DNA of 64,000 bases from Fasciolopsis buskii (taxonomy: Eukaryota; Platyhelminthes; Trematoda; Plagiorchiida; Fasciolidae), in the NCBI GenBank assembly GCA_008360955.1, contig LUCM01001897.1, positions 365,786 to 429,785 on the forward strand, written 5' to 3'. The first letter of the stretch is position 1; each line of letters starts with the position of its first letter. This document shows positions 29,001-36,716 of this stretch, piece by piece. The notes under the pieces were generated by a model that searched no databases, was not told the DNA's origin, and saw only the letters and a program-made list of their open reading frames with translations. The position numbers and the translations under genes are program-made.

Positions 29001-29586
29001 CCAGCCGCAGTAACCACAAAAGAAACTGTAAAAGTAGATACCTTGACGAAATTGAACGATTCCAACCTCAGAATGTCAGTCATTCCCAGTGCAACGTTAG
29101 ACACATAAAATAATTAGCTAAAAAACATTTGCTGATGGATGGAAGGAATCGGACTTACCAACTATTCAAGACTATAGCACAAACAAGAAATAAGAATCTT
29201 TAAATGGCTTCAAGGAAAACTACGCATAACGCCCGTACTTACTCATCACCATCCACGCAGGAACCACTGGTCTCGTCATATTTATCACAATAAACATCCG
29301 GATTATAATTAAATGTCCCATCGGGTCGTTTGAAAGGCCTTCGCCTTTTTTGATTCGGGAAGTGCCAATCGAAACATGTATACGGCCTATGGAACTGGCA
29401 TTGCTGATCGAGAAAAAACAAACACTGCTGAGTGCGAAATTCGTTGAGATATCTACAAAAAGAATCAATAAATCGTGACAAATCAAAATTAAACAACTTT
29501 AAATGCCGTGGTTTTTCTTGATGATTATTTTGGCTTCGACCGCTTATGAGCAGCTTGGAGGCGTCATTGTTTGTCACCATGGTCAT
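4550..29586 (-). CDS. unk: Unkempt-like six-CCCH zinc-finger RNA-binding protein, spliced, 3' end missing
   Basis: Seen: joining 29586-29498, 29452-29243, 14521-14253, 9544-9291, 6534-6381 and 5062-4550 gives one frame of about 496 codons with GT-AG introns and matching phases (2, 2, 1, 0, 1). Finger residues are C40/C48/C56/H60, C85/C95/C101/H105, C125/C135/C142/H146, C203/C210/C216/H220, C239/C254/C260/H264 and C281/C290/C296/H300. Family knowledge: Unkempt proteins carry two clusters of three CCCH fingers that bind short U/A-rich mRNA motifs; they act in the cytoplasm as translational regulators, notably in neurons. Phrases such as RPYTCFDWH, DGTFNYNPDVYC, CAFAHGPDDIRLPVYDIRE, HTRTEQQFHPE and CPRGPFCAFAH are family hallmarks. 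The C-terminal coiled coil and RING-like end seen in relatives are not found here. The symbol is assigned by family resemblance only. Confidence 0.93.
5063..6380 (-). other. unk intron 5
   Basis: 1.3-kb intron with GTAAGT donor and CTAG acceptor, placed after the first base of codon 326. No repeat family or internal exon recognised. Confidence 0.85.
6381..6534 (-). CDS. unk: unk exon 5, CCCH finger 6
   Basis: 154 nt, residues 275-325 plus one base. Acceptor is TTATTTCACAG; donor is GGGA before GTAAGTAAC. It begins IYKSTKCND and encodes finger 6 (C281-x8-C290-x5-C296-x3-H300, CPRGPFCAFAH). After the finger it is polar and Gln/Ser-rich (AQLQQDQLTSASG), where similarity to other Unkempt proteins stops. 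Confidence 0.95.
6535..9290 (-). other. unk intron 4
   Basis: 2.76-kb phase-0 intron between HPE (exon 4) and IYKST (exon 5). It holds the CAA microsatellite at 7991-8088. Open frames at about 8266-8972 on the minus strand show no recognisable domain and are not supported as genes. Confidence 0.88.
7991..8088. repeat. (CAA)n microsatellite, about 98 bp
   Basis: About 32 triplets, mostly CAA with two interruptions (AAACAA and CGACGAC) near 8020-8037. It creates poly-Gln/poly-Thr open frames on one strand and poly-Val/poly-Cys on the other; these are products of the repeat, not genes. It lies in intron 4 of unk. Confidence 0.97.
9291..9544 (-). CDS. unk: unk exon 4, CCCH fingers 4 and 5
   Basis: 254 nt, completing codon 190 (Glu) and ending exactly after codon 274 (HPE) at GAG before GTACGT. 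Acceptor is TTGTTCCAG. Finger 4 is C203-x6-C210-x5-C216-x3-H220 within CKKPPRMCRQGYSCPFYH. Finger 5 is C239-x14-C254-x5-C260-x3-H264, with the long first loop typical of Unkempt, followed by TRTEQQFHPE. A longer open frame runs upstream of the acceptor, but its residues do not resemble the family and the phase fits only from 9544. Confidence 0.96.
11771..11818. repeat. Inverted repeat, 10-bp perfect arms
   Basis: TCCTACCCCT at 11771-11780 is the exact reverse complement of AGGGGTAGGA at 11809-11818, separated by 28 nt. It could form a hairpin in the intron transcript. No function is inferred. Confidence 0.7.
13470..13950 (+). pseudogene. Old RTE-like LINE fragment, C-terminal end of ORF2
   Basis: Plus-strand reading across several stops gives TVLLYGSE, then VREANARRLS, CLRRM, and further on AWKKCRSGQSMTWR. 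These match in order the end of RTE-type ORF2, where the post-RT region has ...LLYG(C/S)E(T)W..., VxxVRRL, CLRR and a GGQxMTWxRG block. The same phrases occur in the better copies at 18.6 and 53.5 kb. It is heavily decayed and has no 3' tail that I could recognise. Confidence 0.6.
14253..14521 (-). CDS. unk: unk exon 3, end of finger 2 and CCCH finger 3
   Basis: 269 nt, from one base completing codon 100 (Asp, where many relatives have Glu) to one base of codon 190. Acceptor is CTCTGTTAG; donor is AATG before GTACGG. It encodes CPYAH (C101, H105 of finger 2), the linker GDTERRYHPRYFKTG, finger 3 (C125-x9-C135-x6-C142-x3-H146) and the conserved GPDDIRLPVYDIRE. The following LEKERVLSEDPKWN is the linker to the second zinc-finger cluster. 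Confidence 0.95.
15285..15345 (+). repeat. tRNA-like head of a possible SINE
   Basis: GGTTCGGATCC at 15334-15344 matches the RNA polymerase III B box. An A-box-like TGGTGATACGG is at about 15294, in the right spacing. The cloverleaf is not convincing, so this is a decayed SINE head rather than a tRNA gene. Confidence 0.4.
16050..16540 (+). pseudogene. Old RTE-like LINE fragment, C-terminal end of ORF2
   Basis: Plus-strand frames give GLMCGSET, REDDIRRLSVFENRRLRRI and later WKKCCSGQHMTENK, interrupted by stops and frame changes. Order and spacing match the end of RTE ORF2 as in the copy near 13.5 kb. The ending WKKC-SGQ-MT is closer to the 13.5-kb fragment than to the 18-kb element, so both fragments probably belong to one older family inserted in the same orientation. 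Confidence 0.6.
16715..16755. repeat. AT-rich simple repeat
   Basis: Alternating (TA)n/CATATATA run that is partly self-complementary. Confidence 0.8.
18612..19433 (-). pseudogene. Reverse transcriptase, palm to C-terminus, of RTE copy A
   Basis: 273 codons open without a stop. They hold the catalytic YADD (residues 57-60), the FAPSKCKVLLQDW motif after it, the FTYLSSCVSNDG motif, and the post-RT block RAAYAGLKHLWRRPDISLELKGR...LLYCCETW. The upstream half of the RT is in another frame (19204-19545), so the start is an artefact of a frameshift near 19.4 kb. The end EWKKPC is followed in a shifted frame by the C-terminal MTWQRGMRKC-like tail. It is probably inactive. Confidence 0.88.
19829..20740 (-). 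pseudogene. ORF2 linker between endonuclease and RT, RTE copy A
   Basis: Three overlapping frames (20740-20510, 20610-20422 and 20468-19829) together read the region before RT. A stretch from KQAMNLAADFACGPRS to MRRQLQCQLTISL is identical in copy D (57.8-57.96 kb). It includes WVKVAEEMEVASASGNSQRLFKLI and a hallmark SEVVFDRTGELIHG. Frameshifts break it at least twice. Confidence 0.8.
21380..21510. repeat. Diverged interspersed repeat shared with 63.64 kb
   Basis: The stretch from about 21383 (CGCCGCCCCGGCTCGTTACCA) aligns by eye with about 63640-63720 in the same orientation (CGCTGCCTCCCCGGTCGTTA, then GTACCACTTCACATTT versus GTGCCACTTCCACTTT). Not assigned to a family. Confidence 0.5.
22250..22960 (-). 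pseudogene. RTE-like LINE fragment of a second family
   Basis: The minus strand gives, 5' to 3', FGVRFAPLKCKMLQD (about 22895-22835) and, further on, NRLKWLGHVLRMPTERLP (22465-22409). These are the post-YADD and C-terminal motifs of RTE ORF2. Intervening frames are broken. Residues differ clearly from copies A and D (for example RMPTERLPRTLF versus RMTNTRLPYRALF), so this is an older or separate subfamily. Confidence 0.7.
23290..23760 (+). repeat. Gypsy LTR, 3' portion (5' LTR of the 24-27 kb element)
   Basis: From about 23298 to 23757 this matches, as reverse complement, 49270-49735 almost perfectly; a 66-codon frame inside (23554-23754) differs by one residue from its counterpart. Its start (GACCGCCCAGTGG, TTGCTCACGCACACTCCGCT) also matches the LTR part of the 0.9-kb repeats at 28.28 and 36.69 kb. 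It lies directly upstream of gypsy gag, so it is read as the 5' LTR, truncated on its outer side. Confidence 0.75.
24074..24825 (+). pseudogene. Gypsy 1 gag end and aspartic protease
   Basis: 24074-24337 reads GDDPVLRELWLHRLVSHHPP and then a helical segment (TTKIADDIVSRYSP), typical of the C-terminal part of flatworm gypsy gag. 24496-24825 reads through the protease active site LVDTGAEVSVIP (DTG at about 24628-24636) and later FGHRSLSLDQGLDRAFRWLFIVANV. The active-site triad itself is intact, but stops separate gag, protease and RT. Confidence 0.85.
25021..26330 (+). pseudogene. Gypsy 1 reverse transcriptase and RNase H
   Basis: RT begins in the frame ending 25241 (LGIIRPSSSLWASPLQMVPK) and continues through frameshifts (about 25260 and 25380). 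At the catalytic site the sequence reads VYPDILAAS where a Y-x-D-D motif is expected, so the active site is destroyed. HGVTINASKSELGKPSVTFLGH follows. The RNase H region includes LAVYLALRHFRHALEGR, FTDHKPLVYALH and DALSRIHQL (26089-26330). Confidence 0.85.
26490..27370 (+). pseudogene. Gypsy 1 integrase with GPY/F module
   Basis: The integrase core is read in pieces: VRVDLVGPIPPSHSYVYILTCVDYLTR (first acidic residue and surroundings, 26720-26800), then a broken middle to 27000. 27017-27370 gives the linker and the PAYTGPFRVVTRGPETLDLDV block, the GPY/F module after gypsy integrases. Stops and a lost middle section make it non-functional. Confidence 0.82.
27424..28304 (+). repeat. 881-bp perfect direct repeat, copy 1 (gypsy pol tail plus 3' LTR)
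   Basis: I compared this line by line with 35836-36716 and found no difference in 881 bases, with a constant offset of 8412. Near its left edge it encodes the gypsy pol C-terminal tail (MRRSRSGRKVKQPVRFPDF, ending in TGA at 27576-27578). A likely LTR start, TGTAAGGGCA, follows at 27591. The right part (from about 28235) is LTR sequence also seen at 35.04 and 49.75 kb. After 28304 the two copies diverge at once, and copy 1 leaves LTR sequence altogether at about 28333. Confidence 0.95.
29243..29452 (-). CDS. unk: unk exon 2, CCCH finger 1 and most of finger 2
   Basis: 210 nt, residues 30-99 plus two bases of codon 100. It begins after TTTTTGTAG and ends at GATGA before GTAAGTACG. Finger 1 has spacing C-x7-C-x7-C-x3-H (residues 40-60), the unusual spacing of Unkempt finger 1. 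A basic run follows (QKRRRPFKR), then DGTFNYNPDVYC, which opens finger 2 at C85. The last two ligands of finger 2 are in exon 3, 14.7 kb away. Confidence 0.95.
29453..29497 (-). other. unk intron 1, 45-bp micro-intron (or a 15-residue insertion)
   Basis: The segment starts GTTGTT and ends in a pyrimidine-rich TTCTTTTTGTAG. It is a multiple of three and has no stop in frame, so keeping it would add 15 residues between H28 and Y31 instead of shifting the frame. Removing it restores a conserved block (EKPRH, two residues, YLNEFR), so I favour an intron. The donor is weak compared with the GTAAGT or GTACG donors of the other introns. Very short introns near gene 5' ends are known in flatworms. 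Confidence 0.65.
29498..29586 (-). CDS. unk: unk exon 1, start codon and N-terminus
   Basis: 89 nt encode residues 1-29 and two bases of codon 30. Two in-frame starts lie close together, at 29586 and 29580. The second has the better context (ACC before ATG and G after), so translation may begin there, losing two residues. The last residues, EKPRHLK, lead straight into YLNEFR of exon 2, the same spacing as the conserved N-terminal block of Unkempt proteins; this is why the 45-bp gap is treated as an intron. No promoter or 5' untranslated exon could be identified. Trans-splicing, common in flatworms, was not assessed. Confidence 0.75.
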
Positions 29587-30339
29587 CCCTTCGGTCCATC
29601 CAGATTGGTGGTGACAAAGGAGAATGACGAAAACGCGCCGGCAGGGGACTCATGACCTATATTGGGAAAGGGCCACGAAACTGGTGCATCCAAACAAATA
29701 TATTGACAGTCTGTGAACTAATAAATGTCAATTCAGTTAAGGTCTTTGATTTAAGTATCAGATAAAATCACTGTTCAGAAAGTTTAAATTCGGACTTCTA
29801 AATGAGATGCACTGCAAAAAAAATCACGGTTCTAAGGCCTTGTAGATGCCCGTGTATGCAAGGCCCTAGTTTTGGCATGGGTCCGTTTTGGTCAGTTTTT
29901 GACAGCACAAGGGGTGCGATTAAACCAACTGCCTAGTTGGTGCTTTTGCAAGCATCGGCTTATGGCCATGTGCGACAGTTTGCATCTTGTTGAAAAACGC
30001 CGATCTTGTGACATCCCACCCTGCCTCAACCACTCGTCAAGCCACAAATCCGCCGTCCTCAGGACAAGTGGCACTCTTTTTGAAGAACGGCGATCTTCCT
30101 ATGGATTTGTAAAGGGGCATGAACACCGGTTTAGGGCATCATAAGGTTTACTTCAGTCTAAGCATTTCACTCCCTGGCCTATTAGGATGCAGCGTCACTC
30201 CCGTTTAAATTTGAACTTCATGATTATCCCTGCTCCCTTCGATCTGTCAAACACTTCCACAAGAAAACAGTTTCTCATTTGTGGTAAAGTGGGCCTTTCC
30301 ATCGGTCGGGATAGTAACTGTCCTTTTCTAACGTCTAGG

Positions 30340-30580
30340 GGCAAACCTAACTTGTCAGATCATCTAGGACAGCCCCCAATATCGCAGCTGACGTCTTCTC
30401 TACTGGTAAATATTACGACTTTGATATCGTCGGTGAAGGAAGAGTTTCCAAATGGCAGAGCACCCAACAGAGCACAGAAAGGTATGCTTGCCCCAGCAAA
30501 AAATAGCACAGTCCTTCTTGGAACTGCACGAGTAAATTGTTGATAGACCCTAATGGATGCACCACAAAACACAGTGACAT
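30340..30580 (-). pseudogene. LINE reverse transcriptase fragment
   Basis: The minus strand reads LGALPFGNSSFTDDIKVVIFTSRED, equivalent to the palm segment ending in FADDIK of CR1/jockey-type RTs (here F-T-D-D). Only the region around the catalytic site is recognisable. It lies about 0.8 kb upstream of the unk start codon. Confidence 0.6.
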
Positions 30581-30599
30581 TGATTTACTAAAGTCATAT

Positions 30600-32400
30600 T
30601 TTCTAGAGCACGAACATCTCGCCTGTTCATTTCACTGAATTGCCAAGCGTCGAGCAGTGTTTGCTGCGCTGCTTAACGTGCCAAAAGCCATTGGTCACCG
30701 GGGTTATTGATGGATATTTTGCTCTTTTGTTATACTTCTGCTGGGGACGCGCAATCCGTTATTGTATATTGTTCTCGTACATAAGTTCTTATTAATTAGC
30801 CGCGCTCAAGAAGTGAAAATGTTGTAGATTTGAATTAAATGTCGTAAACTAGGAAGCTTTAAAAATAGTGGCAAAAGCCGTTCTGTGGAATAATATAGTT
30901 ATCCTTCCCTGTTAGCTTGATTTGCACTTTCGCAGCTGCAAGTTCTCTTTTGCAGACCAACTTTACTGGTTAGTCCCGAATGTCTTATATGAATGAGATG
31001 TCGCATAAGGAAAAAACATTTGAGTGCCAAGCATTGTGCAGGCAGGTTACATTGTGTGACCAAAGGGTTTGTTGCCTGCTGCTAGATAGTGGGAACGAGG
31101 AAATATGGCTCACATTTTAACACTAGTAGCCTCGACATTTAGTGCCCCTGGAGGATGTCATAAAATGCCTCATGCAATTGGATCCCAACGGTCACCCCCG
31201 CCAAGGTAGCATAAAGAATCCAGCCCGGGCTTAAACCTGAGCTTGTGTTAGTCCATAAAACTGCCGGTAAAATTCCAGTGAAATCCGGCGATTTCGGCCA
31301 CTACATACGGAATAAGCCCGGAACTGTTACCGTACCGGCCTGTTACCGGGCTTGCGCTATATAGGCGGCAAAAATGCGGCACGCTTTCCATTATCGCTTT
31401 GATCATCCAATATGCAGTTTTGGTTGTTGCTGGCACAAATTACAAAGCCATTCTGAGTGTCCGGAGGCTACAATGGCTCCACGTAGGCAAGTCTCAACTA
31501 AAGAAAGTTTATCAATTTCACGGCTACAGTTCAATGTTGCGGAGAGCTTTCCTTTAAAATTTGATGCTAACACCTGGAGAAATGAATCGGTTCTTAAGAA
31601 AGTTTTATTGGTGCATTACTTGGAACACATGCTTCCTGCCCTGAACGAGGTGTGTTGTACTGTCAAGTCGTTAAAGCGTGAGACTCAACACGTGCCATCG
31701 ATCTAGTAACCGAACGCCATAACAGCAACCCACGCCCGCGGACATCGATGGCGAGTACACAATCCTAGAAACCGACGTCGCCAAGTTCAGCAATTACAAA
31801 GGCAGTCAGTTTCGCCATTTTTATGCTCCAAATATATAGGTGAATGCCCTGAAGTGCTGCGCCTACAGCGAAGTGGGCACCACTGCCCGAAAAAGCCATG
31901 CTACTTGACTGGGAAGGAACTAGACCTGATATGCGATCGGATGGGCTCTTCCGGAAAAACGCCGATCGCTGACCACAGATTTACATCATCTCCGACAGGT
32001 AAGGTTAAATCATGCCCTACGCTATCCACCAAGTAGACGCGTTCAGGTGCGTATCAGCTTTTTGCGATCAATTGACGCTAAATATCGAGTGACCTGTTAA
32101 GTATTATTTTGATCGACAAACAGGGACGTAGTTATGGGAGCAGGATAACGAGATAAACTTTAGAATGCCACAGAGTGGGTCATATCTTGATGAGTCTAAC
32201 CATCAATGAACTACCATGTCATACGTATTTCATGTTACCAAATAACACCGAACCACAAAAGAATATATTTCACCTTATTTCTCCACCCGATGCCGAATGC
32301 GTTGCCAATCCAATTGGAAGTCCTGCATAAAAAATTGAATGTAACGCGTGTTTACTATTTTCAAATACAACTCATGCCCGTAACCCCTTTCACATCTTCC
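30600..32400. other. No gene recognised
   Basis: Short open frames only (for example 31374-31706 plus, 31854-32036 plus) with no domain I can name. It is probably more decayed repeat DNA. Confidence 0.4.
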
Positions 32401-34080
32401 AGCTACGCTCTATCATGCGCGTGCAGTTTTAGAGCATCCGTTCCTAGCATCGTGGCCGTTTGAAAGGGTCTTGCTGCTGTCTTGCGTGCATAGTTGCTAC
32501 TTAGGCAGTTTTGATATCCGAACTGAGGGGCTGAAATGCAGTTTTTACCGCTGGTGATACTACTGAAGAATATCAATTTTGCTGTTGCACCCCGAAACCA
32601 GGGAGGTTTAGGGTTCAACGCCGTGCACCATTTCCTATAACTCCTGTTTGGTGAAGTGCTTTTAGGCCTCTTTGTAACCTAAGGCAGAACGTTTGTTTTC
32701 GCAAGTCTGTCATGCAATCCCATGGCGAAATACGTCAGGTAACAATAATTTTAGACCAAAAGCTCCAACCTCATGGGACGGCTTGCCTTCCAATTTTAAG
32801 CCTATCTAGTGCATTTCAAGTGGAAGACGTAGTTTTCTGGCTGAGAACATTATCATCCATTTGCTGGCCCAACTGCTAAGTGGCATTAGATCTTGGGTTA
32901 TCTCGGCATCGGTTGAATTTAGAGTCTCAGGCTGAAAGCTGTAAACGATTCTGATGTCATCGGTGATTAGAAAATGGACACCGTTTCTAATACCGCTGAA
33001 GGCCTCGTTAACATGCAGAAGAAAGCGCTGCGAGCCTAGCACACTGACTTGGTTTGTGGCGCTGGTTGCCAACTCCGGATGGGAGAAGCAGCGATTCTCC
33101 TGTTCCACTTGATCTCTGGAAAAAGGATATGACGTGAACCATGACAGCGTGGGGTTGAGGATCCCACAAAACTTACTCTTGCTTAGCAGTCTGTGGTTAG
33201 ATACTATTTTAGGGGCTTCTGTCATGTCCAAGTAGGCTACCGACACCGCCCTTCCGGCGTGGAAAGGCGTTATAATTGAACTGAGACAGTCAGTCACGCA
33301 CATATTGCAAGGTTTACTTTGAAGGTAGCCATGCTGAACGGTGCTGCCAAGCTTGTCACCTGTAAGGTATGTCATGAGTTGCTTTCAATTAGGCATTCGA
33401 GGATTCTGGAGGGGTAAAGCTGATCGGTAGAAAATTGGCTGGGTCTGATCGCGTGCGATTCTTGGGAATGAAGATTGTGACAGATATTTTTCACTTGGTG
33501 AGAAATGCACGGCATTGGGCAGAGAAGCTGAAAATGCTGGCCAAAGGAAATGAAATATCAAATCGCTTGGGATGCAAATAGATGCAACTGACTAGTCTGA
33601 TCAAGGGTGGTAGCAAACATTTGTTTTTTCCGTCAATGGAGAATTCTTACGATAACAAATAAATCGATGAGAAGGCTTTCGAGGTCAAGCACGGCGGGTA
33701 CAAAGTTGGACGTTTACTGTCAGATGCAAATAATCTGCCAGGTGTTTCAGTGTTTTCTTTAGGGGTGTACACACAACTACTATTTGGGCCGATGTTTTGG
33801 CGAAAGTGGCGGACAGCCCGGTTTGTGATTTTATTCTTTCTTCCTGCACTGCTTGTGTGTTTGGGTGTTTGAGAGCTCGCAGCTGTTGGGTTTTGCTGTA
33901 GAAGCGTATAATTGTTTTTTGTCTTGAAAGGCGATCAAGCAGTAAAAACCAAGGGAGTTTTCTGGTCCTAAGAAAGTCCAGATTAAGTTTTCCCATTGTG
34001 CAGTTTAATCGGTCGTGCTTCTGCCTTTTACCGGGCATTGGGAGATCCTGAGCTGGAGTAATACTATCAATGACTGCCTT
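32400..34080 (-). mobile_element. CR1/jockey-like LINE, linker plus RT (copy 1b)
   Basis: 34080-33685 reads the basic Lys/Arg/Gln-rich linker that lies between endonuclease and RT (for example RLSRQKTIIRFYSKTQQLRALKHP). 33375-32806 is a 189-codon RT frame with VQHGYLQSKPCNMCVTDCLSS, AVSVAYLDMTEA, LLSKSKFCGILNP, FLITDDIRIVYSF (catalytic F-A-D-D changed to I-T-D-D) and LSSWASKWMIMFSARKLRL. 32618-32403 is a possible C-terminal or 3' piece. Damage in the RT active site and frameshifts make it dead. It shares linker and RT motifs with the copy at 41.8-44.5 kb. Confidence 0.82.
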
Positions 34081-34089
34081 CTTCGTACC

Positions 34090-34620
34090 TGAGAAATTCA
34101 CAATCATCAACTTTCTGTGCTTGTCAGCCTGCTTTTCTGTGCTTAGGAAATCAGTCATGCAGGCAGAACACGATTTACCCTGGAGGTTACCAAGCTGCCC
34201 GGCGTTAATGAGTTCATGGCCTCATAAGCAGGTTGTTAACTCATTGTTTATTAGTTTTCCCTGAACAGTTGAGACAACTGGGTATGACTGACGGGTATGT
34301 GATTAGGTGTGTTTTTCTTTGGACCGCCTTCGTGAATTGGGGCGCTGACAGGAGGTTCCCTTTACAGGGGACAATCCCACTGTTTAGCAAGGGATTGAAT
34401 AAGTTTGTCGGCAGCACAGGGTAATCTGCCCCCAAAATTCTAAGAACGCTGAGGGAATGTCATCTGGTTCAAAGTGGAAAGACGGTCTTATTTTGTGCAG
34501 CACTGGTCTAATGCCACTTTGGTTGAATGGCAGTGTTGGGGGGAGTGTGAACAAGGCTGTTGCCAAATCAGATATAGCGATACTGCCGTCAGATAACATG
34601 AAGGAAGTGAAGTATTCATT
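34090..34620 (-). pseudogene. CR1-like LINE fragment: pre-RT linker and RT N-terminus (copy 1a)
   Basis: The minus strand reads SDGSIAISDLATALFTLPPT, IRPSFHFEPDDIPSAFL (like the SK.GPDGIP motif), a broken fingers region, then NNELTTCL, GHELINAGQLGNLQGKSCSACMTDFLS in shifted frames. This is the RT start, yet it lies upstream (in reading direction) of a linker that normally precedes RT. It is therefore a separate insertion abutting copy 1b. Confidence 0.65.
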
Positions 34621-35039
34621 GAAAGCCTCTGCTAATTGTTGTTGGTCATTTGTTCACATGACCATAAATATGACAGGTTTATTGTGTAAACCAGGTAGGA
34701 ATTATTTGTTCTCATTTATTTGGACAATCCCTCATCTTTTTTGGCAGAGTTTAACAGCTGGAAATTATTTTTGAAGGTAATCGAAAGTAACCTAATCTCT
34801 CTAGACAGACGATTTGTACGCCTTAACAACAGACTTTTGTTCGTTTCAATATTGTTTGCTTTAATGTATCCCTTTTCAAGGCGGTCCAGGAGGGCCGACG
34901 ATCTTAGGTTACGCCAAACTGCGTTGAGGTAGTTAGATCAATGCATTGGCCGAGAGTTGCGTAAATGTGGTTAGCGGTCGATAGGAAGTAATGTCCCCTA
35001 CGTCGGCAGAAAATACGGAGGTAGTGCCCTTTGCTGTGG

Positions 35040-35560
35040 AACATGGATTTGGCCCTCCAGATCGCTTGGTCAACAAAAGCTTTGACCGCCCAGCGCGGTA
35101 GCCACTTGTGCGTTTCACACTCATGTCCTGCTGGAGCACTCCCGTGAAAATATACTCAACTTGCCTGTGCTTCCAACTGATTTTTGGTACCATTCAAGTG
35201 TCAGGGTTATCGGTATTGCCGTCATATAGAGCCGAGTAGAGTGACGCGCAATGAGTCACAAGCACTAAGGGCAAGCAAACGTAATACGAGATCCGTGTTA
35301 AGACGAATGGTCTTGGAAATTGGTGAGTTCGACTTGATGGATTGGAAAGTGATTGCTGATGTCCTGTTAACCGTTCGTTTTTTTCTTCAAGAGTAAATTA
35401 TGCCTCTTATTTTCTCCAACCACTTTTTCGCGTAGATTTCTACCGACCACGTTTTCTTATCAACGGCTTCCAGCACCTTTTATTCACAACATTACTATTT
35501 TCAATATCTGGCGCCATGTCCTCGAATAGGCGACCGTCCCCGGAAAAATAGTAGAAGTAA
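35040..35560 (+). repeat. Diverged gypsy LTR fragment
   Basis: CCTCCAGATCGCTTGGTCAA, GACCGCCCAGCGCGGTAGCC, AAAATATACTCAACTTGCC, ATAGAGCCGAGTA and TACGAGATCCGTGTT match, in order, the LTR pieces at 23.3, 36.66 and 49.3 kb. Divergence is considerable, so this is older than the perfect repeats. It sits about 0.3 kb upstream of the second perfect repeat, in the same orientation. Confidence 0.7.
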
Positions 35561-35835
35561 TAAATCTTCATATGCTCTTCTTTACGCCAAATGATCCACA
35601 TCTCTGATTTGCTTTGATGGAACTGCAGTTCGAGCATTGCAGGATGCCAAATAAATTTAGTGAATTTAAATGGGAGTCTGATGGACATTCCCTTGATATA
35701 AATAGTCTCCTTAGGGTCGACATAGCAACCTCCCGTATATACAAAGAGTTACAAAGGGCTCTTGCAAGCTAGACCGCCCATGCTGAAGGGAAGCGTGTTC
35801 GGGATTTGCTTAAAGGGACCGAGTACGGCTGCTAG

Positions 35836-36716
35836 CAGCGCTGCCCATGGAGACTTCTGGTGGGGCCGAAGCCACAGAGTCACCAATCGCACCGAAAGCA
35901 CCGGGTATGCGACGCAGCCGTAGTGGCCGCAAGGTAAAACAACCCGTTCGTTTTCCTGATTTCCTTATTAGTTTCACATCAGATGGTTGATTACTCTCCC
36001 GTTGTAAGGGCATAGCCACACCTAACAGGATGACGTTTGTCGCGATAATTTACGCGCCCATGGACATGTCGTCTCCATTTTACGCTGAAAAGGGCGACAT
36101 CGAACGCTGTTAAGTGTCCGCTACCGAGTCGAACATCCACCGGTGCATACAAGCACTGTTTCCACAGCTTTTTGCTTTACCCTCTAAGAATAACCCCTAG
36201 GATCGAGGTGGCTCCACTGACCCTGGCACAACAACCATCGTTCCCATAGTCAACATCACGCACTCACCACTGGACGGAGAGCACTCGAGGTCAGACACTC
36301 ATCTTCAACCCCGTCTGGCGAATATTCTGGACGAGGGTGAGACCCGCGGGTGTGGGACGCAGTCAGATCCACCGTTTCGACCGCGCACATCGGGCGGGCA
36401 GCTCGGCTGAATCGATGTGCGGGCACGGCTAGGCCGGGGGATCACACCCCGAGTTCACCTCCTAATCGTTTTTCAGGTTGGGTGTCTGGCGCACGGTCGG
36501 CTCCCAACAACTAACACCCACGGGATCATTCTTCCCATTGGCGAGCGATTCCAAGACATCCGCCAGTTTACCGCTTGTTCCGTATGATCCCATTCGAAGC
36601 TTTTCTCCGACGGTCTTCTAGGAGGAAGCCCCTGTGGCGGAGCACGGACTTGCTCCTCCAGATCGCTTGTTTAACAAAACGTTGATCACCCAGTGCGGTC
36701 GACATTTGCGCGTTGC
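35836..36716 (+). repeat. 881-bp perfect direct repeat, copy 2 (gypsy pol tail plus LTR)
   Basis: Identical to 27424-28304. The rest of the gypsy element is missing on the left: upstream bases (to 35835) do not match copy 1. On the right the LTR continues with normal LTR-like sequence (CTTAAAATACAATTAACCTG and on) to about 36940. Confidence 0.95.

Larger units (their letters stand above)
14522..29242 (-). other. unk intron 2, 14.7 kb, filled with retroelements
   Basis: Donor GATGA before GTAAGTACG and acceptor CTCTGTTAG; it splits finger 2 within a Gly-Asp-Asp codon run. It holds a tRNA-like repeat (15285-15345), RTE pieces (16.05, 18.2-20.8 and 22.25 kb), a gypsy element (23.3-28.3 kb) and a diverged interspersed repeat (21.38 kb). 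Stretches 14522-15280, 16680-18220, 20800-21380, 21520-22250 and 28335-29242 show nothing I recognise. Confidence 0.85.

Noticed and set aside
30187..30543. 118-codon plus-strand frame upstream of unk
   Set aside because: The opposite strand carries recognisable LINE RT residues (TDDIKVVI), so the plus frame is probably a shadow.
27395..36019. Conserved 70-codon minus-strand protein seen twice (27395-27607 and 35810-36019)
   Set aside because: It is conserved only because it lies in the identical 881-bp DNA repeat; the real coding strand there is the gypsy pol tail on plus.
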